Notes: generated by a model from the letters alone, not told the origin. Positions 1-7,490 are shown, numbered from the stretch's first letter. The stretch: 14,712 nt of DNA from Lachnospira sp. UBA5912 (GCA_002435585.1 DJDY01000205.1:1-14712); one strand, 5' to 3'. Translations and numbers: made by a program.

Positions 1-74
1 GTTTCGAAGTTGGCGAAGGTCTTGAGAAGAAGAATGAAGACTTTGCAGCAGAAGTAGCAGCACAGCTTAAGTAA
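1..74 (+). CDS. tsf: Elongation factor Ts, C-terminal end (partial)
   Basis: Reading from base 3, the window opens with 23 codons ending at TAA 72-74. The peptide ends in a GEGLEKKNEDFAAEV stretch followed by AAQLK, which matches the C-terminal end of clostridial EF-Ts, the nucleotide exchange factor that recycles EF-Tu-GDP during translation. Only this tail is present, so domain content cannot be judged. Support comes from context: tsf normally precedes pyrH and frr, both of which follow here, although two other genes lie in between. Assignment rests on a short peptide plus gene order. Confidence 0.85.
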   Translation, partial: FEVGEGLEKKNEDFAAEVAAQLK

Positions 75-105
75 TCAGAATTATATATAATATTATGATG
101 AGAGT

Positions 106-143
106 GTAAAAAGTCTTTTCCAGCAGGAAAATGACTTTTATAC
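106..143 (+). terminator. Stem-loop downstream of tsf
   Basis: AAAAGTC (109-115) plus TTTTCC (116-121) pair with GGAAAA (126-131) plus GACTTTT (133-139), leaving an AGCA loop and one bulged T at 132. GTA/TAC can extend the base. The T run that follows is short and interrupted (TTTTG), so it may be a weak terminator or a 3'-end protecting structure placed ahead of the stronger terminator at 167-200. Confidence 0.55.
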
Positions 144-166
144 TTTTGTCACATACATCATATTAT

Positions 167-200
167 AAAAGGACAATGTCGGAAGATGTTGTCTTTTTTT
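167..200 (+). terminator. Rho-independent terminator of the rpsB-tsf unit
   Basis: GACAATGTC (172-180) pairs along its whole length, with two G-U wobbles, with GATGTTGTC (185-193) around a GGAA loop of the GNRA class. It is followed by seven T residues (194-200), and AAAA at 167-170 can pair into the T run. This is a classic intrinsic terminator that should end transcription coming from tsf. Confidence 0.88.
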
Positions 201-377
201 ATGGATTGTATTTTATGTTCTATATTTTATAAGATATATTTTCAAGTGTTCAATATAATAATAAACAAACTTATATAAAGATTATGTGCATAATTAAAGA
301 AAATTGAAGAATAAAAGTAGTTTATATGTATATAATGCATGATATTTTTATAAAAATAAGTTATTTTGCAGTGGGTA

Positions 378-406
378 TTGAAAAAACATAATAATATTGA
401 TATAAT
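378..406 (+). promoter_or_regulatory. Sigma-A type promoter for the MCP gene
   Basis: TTGAAA (378-383) and TATAAT (401-406) are separated by exactly 17 bases. The -10 box is a perfect match and the -35 box matches at four of six positions, including TTGA. Predicted transcription start is near 413, giving a leader of roughly 180 bases before the MCP start codon. I saw no flagellar sigma factor (sigma-D/28) type promoter, which chemotaxis genes often have. Confidence 0.72.
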
Positions 407-444
407 CATTTTATACATATGGTTCGTGCAATATTGTTTTATTT

Positions 445-474
445 TATCCGGCTTGAGAATAAGCGGATATTTTT
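445..474 (+). terminator. Terminator-like hairpin in the MCP leader
   Basis: TATCCG (445-450) and CTT (452-454) pair with AAG (461-463) and CGGATA (464-469), with a single bulged G at 451 and a six-base loop. Five T residues follow (470-474). It lies about 30 bases after the predicted start from the promoter at 378-406, so it could attenuate MCP transcription or end a very short RNA. No sensing domain is evident upstream of it. Confidence 0.5.
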
Positions 475-512
475 GCGTGCATTAGTATAAAATATGTTGT
501 TTTCTTTAATTT

Positions 513-531
513 ATTATACGTTCCGTATAAT
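513..531. promoter_or_regulatory. Perfect inverted repeat in the MCP leader, possible operator
   Basis: ATTATACG (513-520) and CGTATAAT (524-531) form a perfect 8+8 bp inverted repeat with a 3-bp spacer TTC. The right half contains TATAAT (526-531), so the site could cover a second -10 box, although no convincing -35 lies 17 bases upstream (TCTTTA at 503-508). It could equally form a short hairpin in the leader RNA. Function is not established by the sequence. Confidence 0.4.
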
Positions 532-591
532 GAGTTAATATATGAGTGACCATATTATATGAATATGAATCATAACAAAAGGAGAGAAACT

Positions 592-2292
592 ATGGAAGTA
601 AAGAACCCGATTAGAAAAAAACTTAACAAGGGATTTTCACTTGTAGCACTGATAAGCTGCGTAGGACTTATATTATGCGGTATTGCTATATTTGTTATGA
701 GTAGTCAGTATGAGAGTGCCATGACTAATTATGGATTTTCACAGGGAGATATAGGCAAGGCTATGGTTACATTCTCAGAGGCGAGAAGTTCGCTTAGAGC
801 AGTAATCAGTTATAGAAATGACAGCGAAATTAACAGCGAAAAGAAAGAATATGAAGAAAAGAAACAGCTTTTTGAAGGCTATTTTAGTGATATTGAGAAA
901 AGCATGGTAACTAAGGAAGGAAAACAGTCATATGCCAATATTGCAAGTAAGCTTGACAGTTACTGGACAAAAAGTGACAGTATATTAAAAATGGCATCAA
1001 CAACAGATCCTGGTGCTTCAGAAAATGCGCAGAAGCAGGAATATGATGTACTTGGACCTATGTATGATGATGTCTATGCTGCAATGAAAGACCTTATGAA
1101 TGTTAATGTTAATAAAGGTAATGAACTTGAAAGAACATTATTTGTAGTTAAGATTATACTTACTTTAATAGTTGTTGTGATTATAGTAGTAAGCTTCGTT
1201 TTATCAAAGAGAATAGGTGCCCAGATATCTAAGCAGATAGAAGAACCTATAGAAGCGCTTGCTGAACGATTGAAAACATTTGCAGAAGGCGATCTTGATT
1301 CACCATTCCCAGAGCATGATAACGAAGATGAAATTGCAGTTATGAATAAGGTTGCAAAGGATATGGCAGCTAACCTTAATCTTATTATCAGTGATTTAAG
1401 CAGACTTATGTCTTTAATGGCAGATGGTAATTTTGCTATAACGACAGAGATAGAAGATAAGTATGTAGGTAAGTTTGTAGAGTTAAAGAATGCTGTCCGT
1501 AACATGAACAGAAAGATGGATGCTACATTAAAGCGTGTTGAGGAATCAGCAGAGCAGGTAACAGCAGGTTCAGAAAATCTTGCACAGTCAGCACAGGAAC
1601 TTGCTGAGGGAGCAACAGAACAGGCAGGAGCAGTTGAAGAGCTTCAGGCAACTATGGCAACTATTACCGAACAGGTTGCAGATACTGTTAACAATCTTAA
1701 CGAAACAAGCAAGAAAGCAGAGCTTTATGCGCAGTCAGCAGATTCTAGCAAGTCAGATATGCATGAACTTATGGAGGCTATGCAGCGCATAAGTGATACA
1801 TCTAAGAAGATAGAGAATATTATATCTGATATTGAGAGCATAGCAAGCCAGACTAACCTCTTATCACTTAATGCGGCTATTGAAGCAGCCAGAGCTGGGG
1901 AGGCAGGCAAGGGATTTGCAGTTGTAGCAGAACAGATACGTATGCTTGCAGATGAGAGTGCTAAGTCAGCTGTAGACACAAGAAGTCTTATTGAAGGCGC
2001 ATTAAACGAGATAGAAGAAGGTAACCAGGTAGCACAGAAGGCAGCTGATTCCATGGATACAGTTGTTCAGGGTATTAATGATATTTCGGATACATCTAAG
2101 ATGTTAAGTGAGAATTCTAACCAGCAGATAGCTGCTTTAAGAGAAGCAGAGAATGGTATTGACCAGATATCAGAAGTTGTTCAATCTAACTCTGCTGCAT
2201 CAGAAGAATGTTCTGCAACGAGTGAAGAATTATCAGCACAGGCAGAAGCTATGAACGAGATGACATCACAGTTTGTCTTAAGAAAAGATTGA
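592..2292 (+). CDS. Methyl-accepting chemotaxis protein (transmembrane receptor)
   Basis: This 566-residue chemoreceptor would sense an external signal and control a CheA/CheW kinase complex. Residues 15-36 are a first membrane helix, 37-183 an extracytoplasmic and mostly helical sensor (four-helix-bundle style), and 185-206 a second membrane helix. A HAMP linker (about 207-270) and a further HAMP-like helical stretch (about 271-318) follow, then the cytoplasmic signalling coiled coil. Its conserved hairpin tip lies at about 413-450, with [20 protein letters not shown] as its core. There is no C-terminal CheR-tethering pentapeptide. I chose ATG 592 because AAGGAGAG sits 5 to 6 bases upstream; an in-frame ATG at 559 has no such site. 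The gene has its own promoter and terminator. The ligand cannot be read from the sequence. No che or flagellar gene lies in this window. Confidence 0.93.
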   Translation: MEVKNPIRKKLNKGFSLVALISCVGLILCGIAIFVMSSQYESAMTNYGFSQGDIGKAMVTFSEARSSLRAVISYRNDSEINSEKKEYEEKKQLFEGYFSDIEKSMVTKEGKQSYANIASKLDSYWTKSDSILKMASTTDPGASENAQKQEYDVLGPMYDDVYAAMKDLMNVNVNKGNELERTLFVVKIILTLIVVVIIVVSFVLSKRIGAQISKQIEEPIEALAERLKTFAEGDLDSPFPEHDNEDEIAVMNKVAKDMAANLNLIISDLSRLMSLMADGNFAITTEIEDKYVGKFVELKNAVRNMNRKMDATLKRVEESAEQVTAGSENLAQSAQELAEGATEQAGAVEELQATMATITEQVADTVNNLNETSKKAELYAQSADSSKSDMHELMEAMQRISDTSKKIENIISDIESIASQTNLLSLNAAIEAARAGEAGKGFAVVAEQIRMLADESAKSAVDTRSLIEGALNEIEEGNQVAQKAADSMDTVVQGINDISDTSKMLSENSNQQIAALREAENGIDQISEVVQSNSAASEECSATSEELSAQAEAMNEMTSQFVLRKD

Positions 2293-2302
2293 TTATAACT
2301 TA

Positions 2303-2340
2303 TAATAAAGGAGGCAGAAGCAGTTCTGCCTCTTTTATTA
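2303..2340 (+). terminator. Strong terminator after the MCP gene
   Basis: GAGGCAGAA (2311-2319) pairs perfectly with TTCTGCCTC (2324-2332) around a GCAG loop. Flanking TAATAAAG (2303-2310) continues the pairing into TTTTATTA (2333-2340), with one G-U pair. The near-symmetrical A and T flanks would let it act in both directions. It separates the MCP unit from the bactofilin-pyrH unit. Confidence 0.88.
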
Positions 2341-2390
2341 TGCATATATGTTTATCACATAGTGGATCGAATAAGTTCATAGAAAGTTTA

Positions 2391-2419
2391 TTGCCCTATT
2401 ACTTGTGTTATGCTATACT
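2391..2419 (+). promoter_or_regulatory. Extended -10 promoter for bactofilin-pyrH
   Basis: TTGCCC (2391-2396) and TATACT (2414-2419) are 17 bases apart, and TG at 2411-2412 one base before the -10 box makes it an extended -10 promoter. The predicted start is near 2426, giving a leader of about 40 bases. It lies just after the MCP terminator, so the bactofilin gene and pyrH probably form one transcript. Confidence 0.72.
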
Positions 2420-2467
2420 ATAGTGAGCAAAAAAGTATAAGAACATACGATTCAAAGGAGGATAATG

Positions 2468-3208
2468 ATGGGTTTATTCGGGACGAAGTCTAATTCATCA
2501 GATGATTCGAAGGATATATTTGGAAGGCTTGGCAGGGAAGAAAAAGATGGTATGATGGTTAACACACTGGATGATGCTGACCTTGCTAAAGTGTCTGAAC
2601 AGTTAAAGAAGGAAAGTGGACAGGCGCAAGATGCTTCAATAACTGATAAGCTTGAAGCACAGCTTAATGGTGACACTAAAGAAGTTATAGATGATAACAT
2701 GACTGTTATGGAAGAACCAAAGACGGAACTTGAACAGATATCAGATGAAACAGCAGTTATAACATCTGGTCTTGTTGTAACTGGTAACCTTGATTCAATA
2801 GGTTCAATTGATATATTTGGTACTGTTGAGGGTGATGTGTCATGTAAAGGAAAGATGACAGTAAGTGGAACTATAACAGGAACTATAACAGCCAATGAAG
2901 TATTTGCCAATAATGCACAGATAACAGGAGATATAGAAGCTAAAGGCTCTGTAAAGATAGGTCAGGGTACGGTAGCTGTAGGTAATATAACAGCAACATC
3001 AGCAGTTATTGCAGGCGCGGTTAAGGGAAATGTTGATGTTAATGGTCCGGTTATAATTGACTCATCTGCTGTTATAGTGGGAGATATTAAGTCAAAGACA
3101 GTCCAGATTAACAATGGTGCGACTATTGATGGAAGATGCTCACAGGCATATGCAGATATAGATGTTGAATCAATATTTAACATGGCACCGGGAAAGGATA
3201 ATATTTAA
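2468..3208 (+). CDS. Bactofilin family polymer-forming cytoskeletal protein
   Basis: This 246-residue protein has a bactofilin (DUF583) domain at about residues 92-226. It shows the family's regular beta-helix pattern of short hydrophobic strands broken by G-x-I/V turns (for example GTVEGDV, GTITGTI, GDIEAKG, GAVKGNV). Bactofilins assemble into nucleotide-free filaments or patches near the membrane and guide cell shape or local cell-wall work. The first 90 residues are hydrophilic and acidic, probably disordered, and long compared with typical bactofilins. I prefer ATG 2468, six bases after AAGGAGG (2455-2461), over the adjacent ATG 2465. No peptidase or other wall enzyme is adjacent. pyrH follows 37 bases later and likely shares the transcript. 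The domain call is firm; its cellular role is not. Confidence 0.88.
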   Translation: MGLFGTKSNSSDDSKDIFGRLGREEKDGMMVNTLDDADLAKVSEQLKKESGQAQDASITDKLEAQLNGDTKEVIDDNMTVMEEPKTELEQISDETAVITSGLVVTGNLDSIGSIDIFGTVEGDVSCKGKMTVSGTITGTITANEVFANNAQITGDIEAKGSVKIGQGTVAVGNITATSAVIAGAVKGNVDVNGPVIIDSSAVIVGDIKSKTVQINNGATIDGRCSQAYADIDVESIFNMAPGKDNI

Positions 3209-3245
3209 TAATATATCTAAGATTAATTCAAAGGAGTATAGCAAG

Positions 3246-3953
3246 ATGAAGGATATTAAAAGAGTAATACTTAAACTCAGCGGGGAAGCATTATCAGGAG
3301 ATAAAAAGTCAGGCTATGATGATGAACTCATAATAGATATAGCAGGACAGGTTAATAAGATTATAGATAAAGGTATTAATGTCGGAGTAGTTATTGGTGG
3401 CGGCAACTACTGGAGAGGCCGCTCTAATGACAATATAGACAGGACTAAGGCAGACCAGATTGGAATGCTTGCGACTATCATGAATTGTATATATGTTTCT
3501 GAGATATTCAGATCACAGGGATTAAAGACTAATATACTTACACCTTTCGAATGTGGAAGCATGACCAAACTTTTCTCAAAAGACCGTGCCAATAAATATT
3601 TTGAAAAAGGAATGGTAGTATTCTTTGCAGGAGGAACTGGACACCCATATTTCTCTACGGATACAGGTATTGTTCTTAGAGCCATAGAGCTTGATGCAGA
3701 TGCCATTCTTTTAGCAAAGGCTATAGATGGAGTGTATGACAGCGATCCAAAGATTAATCCTGATGCTAAGAAGTATGACAAGATATCAATCACAGATGTT
3801 GTTGATAAACATCTTGGAGTTATTGATATGACAGCATCTGTTATGTGCATGGAGAATAAGATGCCACTTATGGTATTTGGTCTTAACGAGAAGGATAGCA
3901 TAGTGAATGCACTTTCAGGCAAATTCAACGGAACAGAGGTTACAGTTGAATAA
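3246..3953 (+). CDS. pyrH: UMP kinase (uridylate kinase)
   Basis: The 235-residue product phosphorylates UMP to UDP with ATP, in the cytoplasm, in pyrimidine nucleotide synthesis. It belongs to the amino acid kinase fold family of bacterial PyrH. Visible motifs are K-L-S-G-E near residue 10, the GGGNYWRGR loop at 51-59, DRTKADQIGMLATIMN at 65-80, the GTGHPYFSTDT substrate loop at 130-140 and DGVYDSDPK at 161-169. Length is normal for the family. The start at ATG 3246 has AAGGAG at 3231-3236 nine bases upstream. The reading frame is open further upstream (to 3162), but that part overlaps the bactofilin gene and has no ribosome site. pyrH next to frr is the usual arrangement. Confidence 0.96.
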   Translation: MKDIKRVILKLSGEALSGDKKSGYDDELIIDIAGQVNKIIDKGINVGVVIGGGNYWRGRSNDNIDRTKADQIGMLATIMNCIYVSEIFRSQGLKTNILTPFECGSMTKLFSKDRANKYFEKGMVVFFAGGTGHPYFSTDTGIVLRAIELDADAILLAKAIDGVYDSDPKINPDAKKYDKISITDVVDKHLGVIDMTASVMCMENKMPLMVFGLNEKDSIVNALSGKFNGTEVTVE

Positions 3954-4018
3954 TACTGTTGATTATTACATAAGATTATTGTAATATTGAGATAACGTAT
4001 ATTTATATATTTATATTT

Positions 4019-4046
4019 TTGACAATTATATTATGATGTTTACCTT
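4019..4046 (+). promoter_or_regulatory. Possible weak promoter for frr
   Basis: The 156-base pyrH-frr gap is very AT-rich and has no clear terminator. TTGACA at 4019-4024 is a perfect -35 box, but the best -10 at a 16-base spacing is TACCTT (4041-4046), a poor match. A second candidate is TTGATT (3959-3964) with TAATAT (3982-3987) at 17 bases. The size of the gap suggests some regulatory content, but neither promoter is convincing. Confidence 0.28.
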
Positions 4047-4109
4047 GCATCAGCAGGAAGCTTGTATAAGTTCTAATTATAATTAAAACTAAGAAAGAGA
4101 GTATTAATA

Positions 4110-4661
4110 ATGAGCGATATCAGAGAATACGAAGAGAAAATGAAGAAATCAGTTGAGTCTTTAAGGGAAGACTATACAACTATCAGGGCAGGAAGAGCTA
4201 ATCCACATATATTAGATAAGATCAAGGTTGATTATTATGGTACACCGACATCACTTCAGCAGGTTGCCAACATTTCAGTGCCGGAAGCACGTATGATTCA
4301 GATTCAGCCTTGGGAGTCAAGTCTTATAAAGGATATTGAGAAGGCAATTCTTGTTTCGGATCTTGGTCTTACACCTAATAATGATGGTAAGGTTATAAGA
4401 CTTATATTCCCTGAGTTAACAGAGGACAGACGTAAGGAACTTGCTAAAGAAGTTAAGAAGAAAGGTGACAATGCAAAGGTTGCCATAAGAAACGTAAGAC
4501 GAGATGCTAATGATGCTGTCAAGAAAGAGAATAAGGCAGGAGATATTTCAGATGATGAAGCTAAGAACTTAGAAGATGAAGTTCAGAAGCTCACAGATAA
4601 ATATGTAGCTCAGATTGATAAGGCAATCGAAGAAAAGTCTGCAGAAATACTTACAGTATAA
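4110..4661 (+). CDS. frr: Ribosome recycling factor
   Basis: This 183-residue protein works with EF-G to split post-termination ribosomes. It shows the family's two-domain plan: an N-terminal helix (YEEKMKKSVESLREDYTTIR), the short beta domain around KIKVDYYGTPTSLQQVANIS and PEARMIQIQPWE, then the return helices with the conserved FPELTEDRRKELAKEVKK segment and NVRRDAND near residues 127-134. Length matches the usual 185 residues. ATG 4110 is preceded by a purine-rich AAGAAAGAGAG (4091-4101), a weaker ribosome site than those of its neighbours. It is followed by a terminator-like hairpin before uppS. Confidence 0.97.
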   Translation: MSDIREYEEKMKKSVESLREDYTTIRAGRANPHILDKIKVDYYGTPTSLQQVANISVPEARMIQIQPWESSLIKDIEKAILVSDLGLTPNNDGKVIRLIFPELTEDRRKELAKEVKKKGDNAKVAIRNVRRDANDAVKKENKAGDISDDEAKNLEDEVQKLTDKYVAQIDKAIEEKSAEILTV

Positions 4662-4675
4662 GATATATAATGAAG

Positions 4676-4709
4676 AAGGCTGTTGGTTAATGCAACAGCC
4701 TTTATTTTT
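4676..4709 (+). terminator. Terminator-like hairpin between frr and uppS
   Basis: AAGGCTGTTG (4676-4685) pairs perfectly with CAACAGCCTT (4693-4702) around a seven-base loop, followed by TATTTTT (4703-4709). It would end or attenuate the pyrH-frr transcript. Only 18 bases separate it from the uppS start, which leaves no room for a full promoter after it. A TATAAT at 4666-4671, without a good -35, could be a -10 box whose transcripts start inside the left arm and escape the hairpin. Confidence 0.8.
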
Positions 4710-4727
4710 ACGAAAATGGAGATAGAT

Positions 4728-5462
4728 ATGGATTATTTTAATGAAGAATTAGGATTGAATATACCTGGGCATGTTGCGGTCATTCTTGATGGCAATGGAC
4801 GCTGGGCCAAGAAAAGACATATGCCACGTACATATGGTCATATGCAGGGAAATAAAGTTGTTGAAGATATGCTTTATGTAGCAGATGACCTTGGCATAAA
4901 GTATTTTACAGTATATGCATTTTCTACAGAGAACTGGAAAAGGTCTGCAGAAGAAGTAGGTACACTTATGAACATATTAAGAAAGTACTTAAAAGACTGC
5001 GTAAAGAAGTCTATGAAAAACAATGTTAAATGTCGTGTTATAGGAAGAAAGGAAGAACTTAGCGAAGATATAATAGAAAGTATTAATAATCTTGAAGAAA
5101 AAACAAAAAACAATACTGGTCTTAACTTTACTATAGCTATTAATTATGGTGGCAGGGATGAAATAGTAAGAGCTGTTAAAAAAATAGCTGATAAGGTAAA
5201 GAGTGGAGAGATTGATACTGATGAAATCAATGAAGCCATGATTAGTGACAATCTTGATACCGCAGGTATTCCAGATCCTGACCTTCTTATAAGAACAAGT
5301 GGAGAACAAAGATTGTCTAATTATCTTCCATGGCAGCTTGCATATACAGAGTTTTATTTTACAGATGTTCATTGGCCGGATTTTAATAAAGAAGAACTTA
5401 TTAAGGCATGTGAGAAATATAATAAGAGAGAAAGAAGATATGGTGGAGTTAAGGAGGAGTAG
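4728..5462 (+). CDS. uppS: Undecaprenyl diphosphate synthase (cis-prenyltransferase)
   Basis: The 244-residue enzyme elongates farnesyl diphosphate with isopentenyl diphosphate to the C55 lipid carrier used for peptidoglycan and other wall polymers. The family signature is complete: HVAVILDGNGRWAKKR at residues 15-30 with the catalytic Asp at 21, FSTENWKR at 65-72, INYGGRDEIVRA at 138-149, and the C-terminal RTSGEQRLSN at 189-198 followed by LPWQLAYTE and PDF. Length is typical. I place the start at ATG 4728, with GGAG at 4718-4721 six bases upstream. An in-frame ATG at 4716 would add four residues and has a poorer ribosome site. Its stop is three bases before cdsA, whose ribosome site lies inside the end of uppS, so the two are translationally close. 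Confidence 0.96.
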   Translation: MDYFNEELGLNIPGHVAVILDGNGRWAKKRHMPRTYGHMQGNKVVEDMLYVADDLGIKYFTVYAFSTENWKRSAEEVGTLMNILRKYLKDCVKKSMKNNVKCRVIGRKEELSEDIIESINNLEEKTKNNTGLNFTIAINYGGRDEIVRAVKKIADKVKSGEIDTDEINEAMISDNLDTAGIPDPDLLIRTSGEQRLSNYLPWQLAYTEFYFTDVHWPDFNKEELIKACEKYNKRERRYGGVKEE

Positions 5463-5465
5463 GAT

Positions 5466-6278
5466 TTGTTAAAAAGAGTAATAAGTGGAATATGTCTTGT
5501 TGCTATAGCAGCTCCGGCACTTTACTTCGGAGGATGGTTCTTATATGCATTATGTCTTATTATATCCCTTGTTGGTAACTTTGAACTATTAAGGGTAGCG
5601 GGACTTGAGAAAAGTCCACTTGGAATATGTGCTTATATAGCAACAATAGGGTACTATATAACATTAACAGGACAGGATAACAAGTATAGTATATTAGTGA
5701 TTGTTATATCATTTCTTGCATTGATGTCTGTATATGTGTTTACATTTCCAAAGTATAAGGCTGAAAATGTTATGTGGGCTTTTTTTGGAATTATATATGT
5801 AACTATGATGCTTGCACATATATATGAGACGAGAGCACTTGATAATGGAGTTTATCTTGTATGGCTTATATTTGTTTCCTCATGGGGAAATGATACATTT
5901 GCATACTTCACAGGTGTGCTTATAGGGAAGCATAAGATGGCACCGGTATTATCGCCTAAGAAATCAGTAGAAGGTGCGATTGGAGGAATAGCGGGTGCTA
6001 CACTTCTTGGTGTTATATATGGAAGCATTGTAAGCTCAAGGATGTCAGAAGTAATGGTTAATCCTGTATTAACATTTGCAGTTGCCAGCTGTTTCGGAGC
6101 AATGCTTGCTATAGTAGGTGACCTTGCTGCTTCTGCAATTAAGAGAAATTATAATGTTAAGGATTATGGTAAGCTTATTCCTGGACATGGAGGCATATTA
6201 GACAGGTTTGACAGCGTAATATTTACAGCACCTGTTGTATACTGGGCGATAGTTATTATAAATGGGCTTGCTATATAG
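5466..6278 (+). CDS. cdsA: Phosphatidate cytidylyltransferase (CDP-diacylglycerol synthase)
   Basis: This 270-residue integral membrane enzyme makes CDP-diacylglycerol from phosphatidic acid and CTP, the branch point of phospholipid synthesis. Multiple hydrophobic helices run through the protein. SWGNDTFAYFTG (139-150) and SPKKSVEG (163-170) are conserved, and the family signature is complete at residues 223-249: S-x-x-K-R, K-D-Y-G and IPGHGGILDRFD. The start is an unusual TTG at 5466, with AGGAGG at 5452-5457 eight bases upstream and inside uppS. No suitable ATG exists nearby, and the sequence from MLKRVISG onward fits the family N-terminus. A 68-base gap without terminator separates it from dxr. 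Confidence 0.95.
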   Translation: MLKRVISGICLVAIAAPALYFGGWFLYALCLIISLVGNFELLRVAGLEKSPLGICAYIATIGYYITLTGQDNKYSILVIVISFLALMSVYVFTFPKYKAENVMWAFFGIIYVTMMLAHIYETRALDNGVYLVWLIFVSSWGNDTFAYFTGVLIGKHKMAPVLSPKKSVEGAIGGIAGATLLGVIYGSIVSSRMSEVMVNPVLTFAVASCFGAMLAIVGDLAASAIKRNYNVKDYGKLIPGHGGILDRFDSVIFTAPVVYWAIVIINGLAI

Positions 6279-6346
6279 ATAGGCTTATTTATTTTAAAAT
6301 GAATAATACTAAAGATATAAAAACAGATGAAAGGGGTTATATTACA

Positions 6347-7489
6347 ATGAGAGGTATATCTGTACTGGGTTCAACAGGTTCTATTGGAACGCAGACACTT
6401 GATGTTATAAGAAGAAACAAGGATATAAAAGTAGTTGCGCTTGCGGCTGGTACAAGAGTTAAAGATCTGGCAGAACAGGTGAGGGAGTTTAAACCGGAAC
6501 TTGTATGTATAGGCAGTGAAAAGCTGGCATCAGAACTTAAAGTTCTTCTGGCTGATATTGATGTAAGAATAGTATATGGTGATGAGGGACTTATTGAGGC
6601 TGCAACCATAGAAAGTGCTGATATAGTGCTTACGGCTGTAGTCGGAATGATGGGAATAATTCCAACTATTAAGGCAATAAAAGCACATAAGGACATAGCT
6701 CTTGCCAATAAGGAAACACTTGTGACAGCAGGACATATTATTATGAAACTGGCTAAAGATAACGGAGTGAATATATATCCGGTTGACAGTGAACACTCTG
6801 CAATATTCCAGTCACTTAATGGAGAATATAAAAGAGAAGTGGAAAAGATACTTCTTACAGCATCAGGAGGTCCTTTCAGAGGGAAAAAGAGAGAAGATCT
6901 TAAGCATGTTACACTTGAGGATGCGCTTAACCATCCTAACTGGTCCATGGGCAGAAAAATAACAATCGATTCATCAACCATGGTAAATAAGGGGCTTGAA
7001 GTTATGGAGGCACAGTGGCTTTTTGATGTTCCATCATCAAAGGTATGTGTTGTTGTACAGCCACAGAGCATAATACATTCTATGGTGGAGTTTGTTGATG
7101 GTGGTATTATGGCACAGCTTGGAAGTCCTGATATGCGTCTTCCGATACAGTATGCATTATACTATCCACATAGAAGAGAACTTAACACTAAAAGAGTTGA
7201 TTTCTTTGAACTTGGCAGTATAACATTTGAAAAGCCGGATATGGAGACATTTAAAGGCCTTAAGCTGGCTTATGAGGCATCAGACAGAGGTGGTAATATA
7301 CCAACAGCTTATAATGCAGCCAATGAATTTGCTGTTGCCAGATTTTTAGACAGAAAGATTAAATATCTTGATATACCAGATATCATAGAGTACGCTATGA
7401 ATGAGGTGGATTATATTGATAATCCATCCGTTGATGAGATTCTTGATACAGAGAAAAATGTATATGAGATGATCGGAGGAAAGTGGTAA
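6347..7489 (+). CDS. dxr: 1-deoxy-D-xylulose 5-phosphate reductoisomerase
   Basis: The 380-residue enzyme converts DXP to MEP using NADPH and a divalent metal, the committed step of the MEP isoprenoid pathway. The N-terminal nucleotide-binding loop GSTGSIG is at 8-14 and NKETLV at 121-126. Likely metal ligands are Asp147 and Glu149 in PVDSEHSAIFQSL and Glu218 in NKGLEVMEAQW, by position against the known family. The flexible loop with HPNWSMG is at 196-202. I chose ATG 6347 because AAAGGGG (6330-6336) lies ten bases upstream and MRGISVLGSTGS is the normal N-terminus. An in-frame ATG at 6299 would add 16 atypical residues. rseP starts one base after its stop. Confidence 0.96.
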   Translation: MRGISVLGSTGSIGTQTLDVIRRNKDIKVVALAAGTRVKDLAEQVREFKPELVCIGSEKLASELKVLLADIDVRIVYGDEGLIEAATIESADIVLTAVVGMMGIIPTIKAIKAHKDIALANKETLVTAGHIIMKLAKDNGVNIYPVDSEHSAIFQSLNGEYKREVEKILLTASGGPFRGKKREDLKHVTLEDALNHPNWSMGRKITIDSSTMVNKGLEVMEAQWLFDVPSSKVCVVVQPQSIIHSMVEFVDGGIMAQLGSPDMRLPIQYALYYPHRRELNTKRVDFFELGSITFEKPDMETFKGLKLAYEASDRGGNIPTAYNAANEFAVARFLDRKIKYLDIPDIIEYAMNEVDYIDNPSVDEILDTEKNVYEMIGGKW

Positions 7490-7490
7490 A

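Larger units (their letters stand above)
75..591. other. AT-rich gene-free region between tsf and the MCP gene
   Basis: This 517-base stretch has no credible gene on either strand. It holds two hairpins behind tsf (106-143 and 167-200), then about 175 very AT-rich bases (201-377) in which I see nothing distinct, then a promoter (378-406), an early hairpin with a T run (445-474), an inverted repeat (513-531) and the MCP ribosome binding site (AAGGAGAG at about 579-586). I looked for a recognisable c-di-GMP or other riboswitch core in the MCP leader and did not find one. Confidence 0.7.

Noticed and set aside
407..591. Possible c-di-GMP riboswitch before the chemoreceptor
   Set aside because: Such switches often control receptors, but I could not find a matching conserved core in this leader, only the hairpin and the inverted repeat.
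953..1090. Possible frameshift or damage in the sensor part of the receptor
   Set aside because: The frame is open from 592 to 2292 with both membrane helices and the complete signalling domain, so variation there is normal sensor divergence.
1580..1792. A 70-codon plus-strand frame inside the MCP gene
   Set aside because: It is an out-of-frame shadow of the receptor's repetitive signalling coiled coil and has no independent ribosome binding site.
4989..5372. A 127-codon minus-strand frame inside uppS
   Set aside because: It is opposite a fully conserved gene, and its low-complexity, Phe- and Tyr-rich composition is expected from the complement of AT-rich coding DNA.
6337..7071. A 244-codon open frame on the minus strand over dxr
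   Set aside because: It lies wholly opposite a conserved enzyme gene, has a serine- and isoleucine-rich composition typical of antisense frames, and shows no recognisable motif. The same applies to minus-strand frames over the MCP, bactofilin, pyrH, rseP and polC genes.
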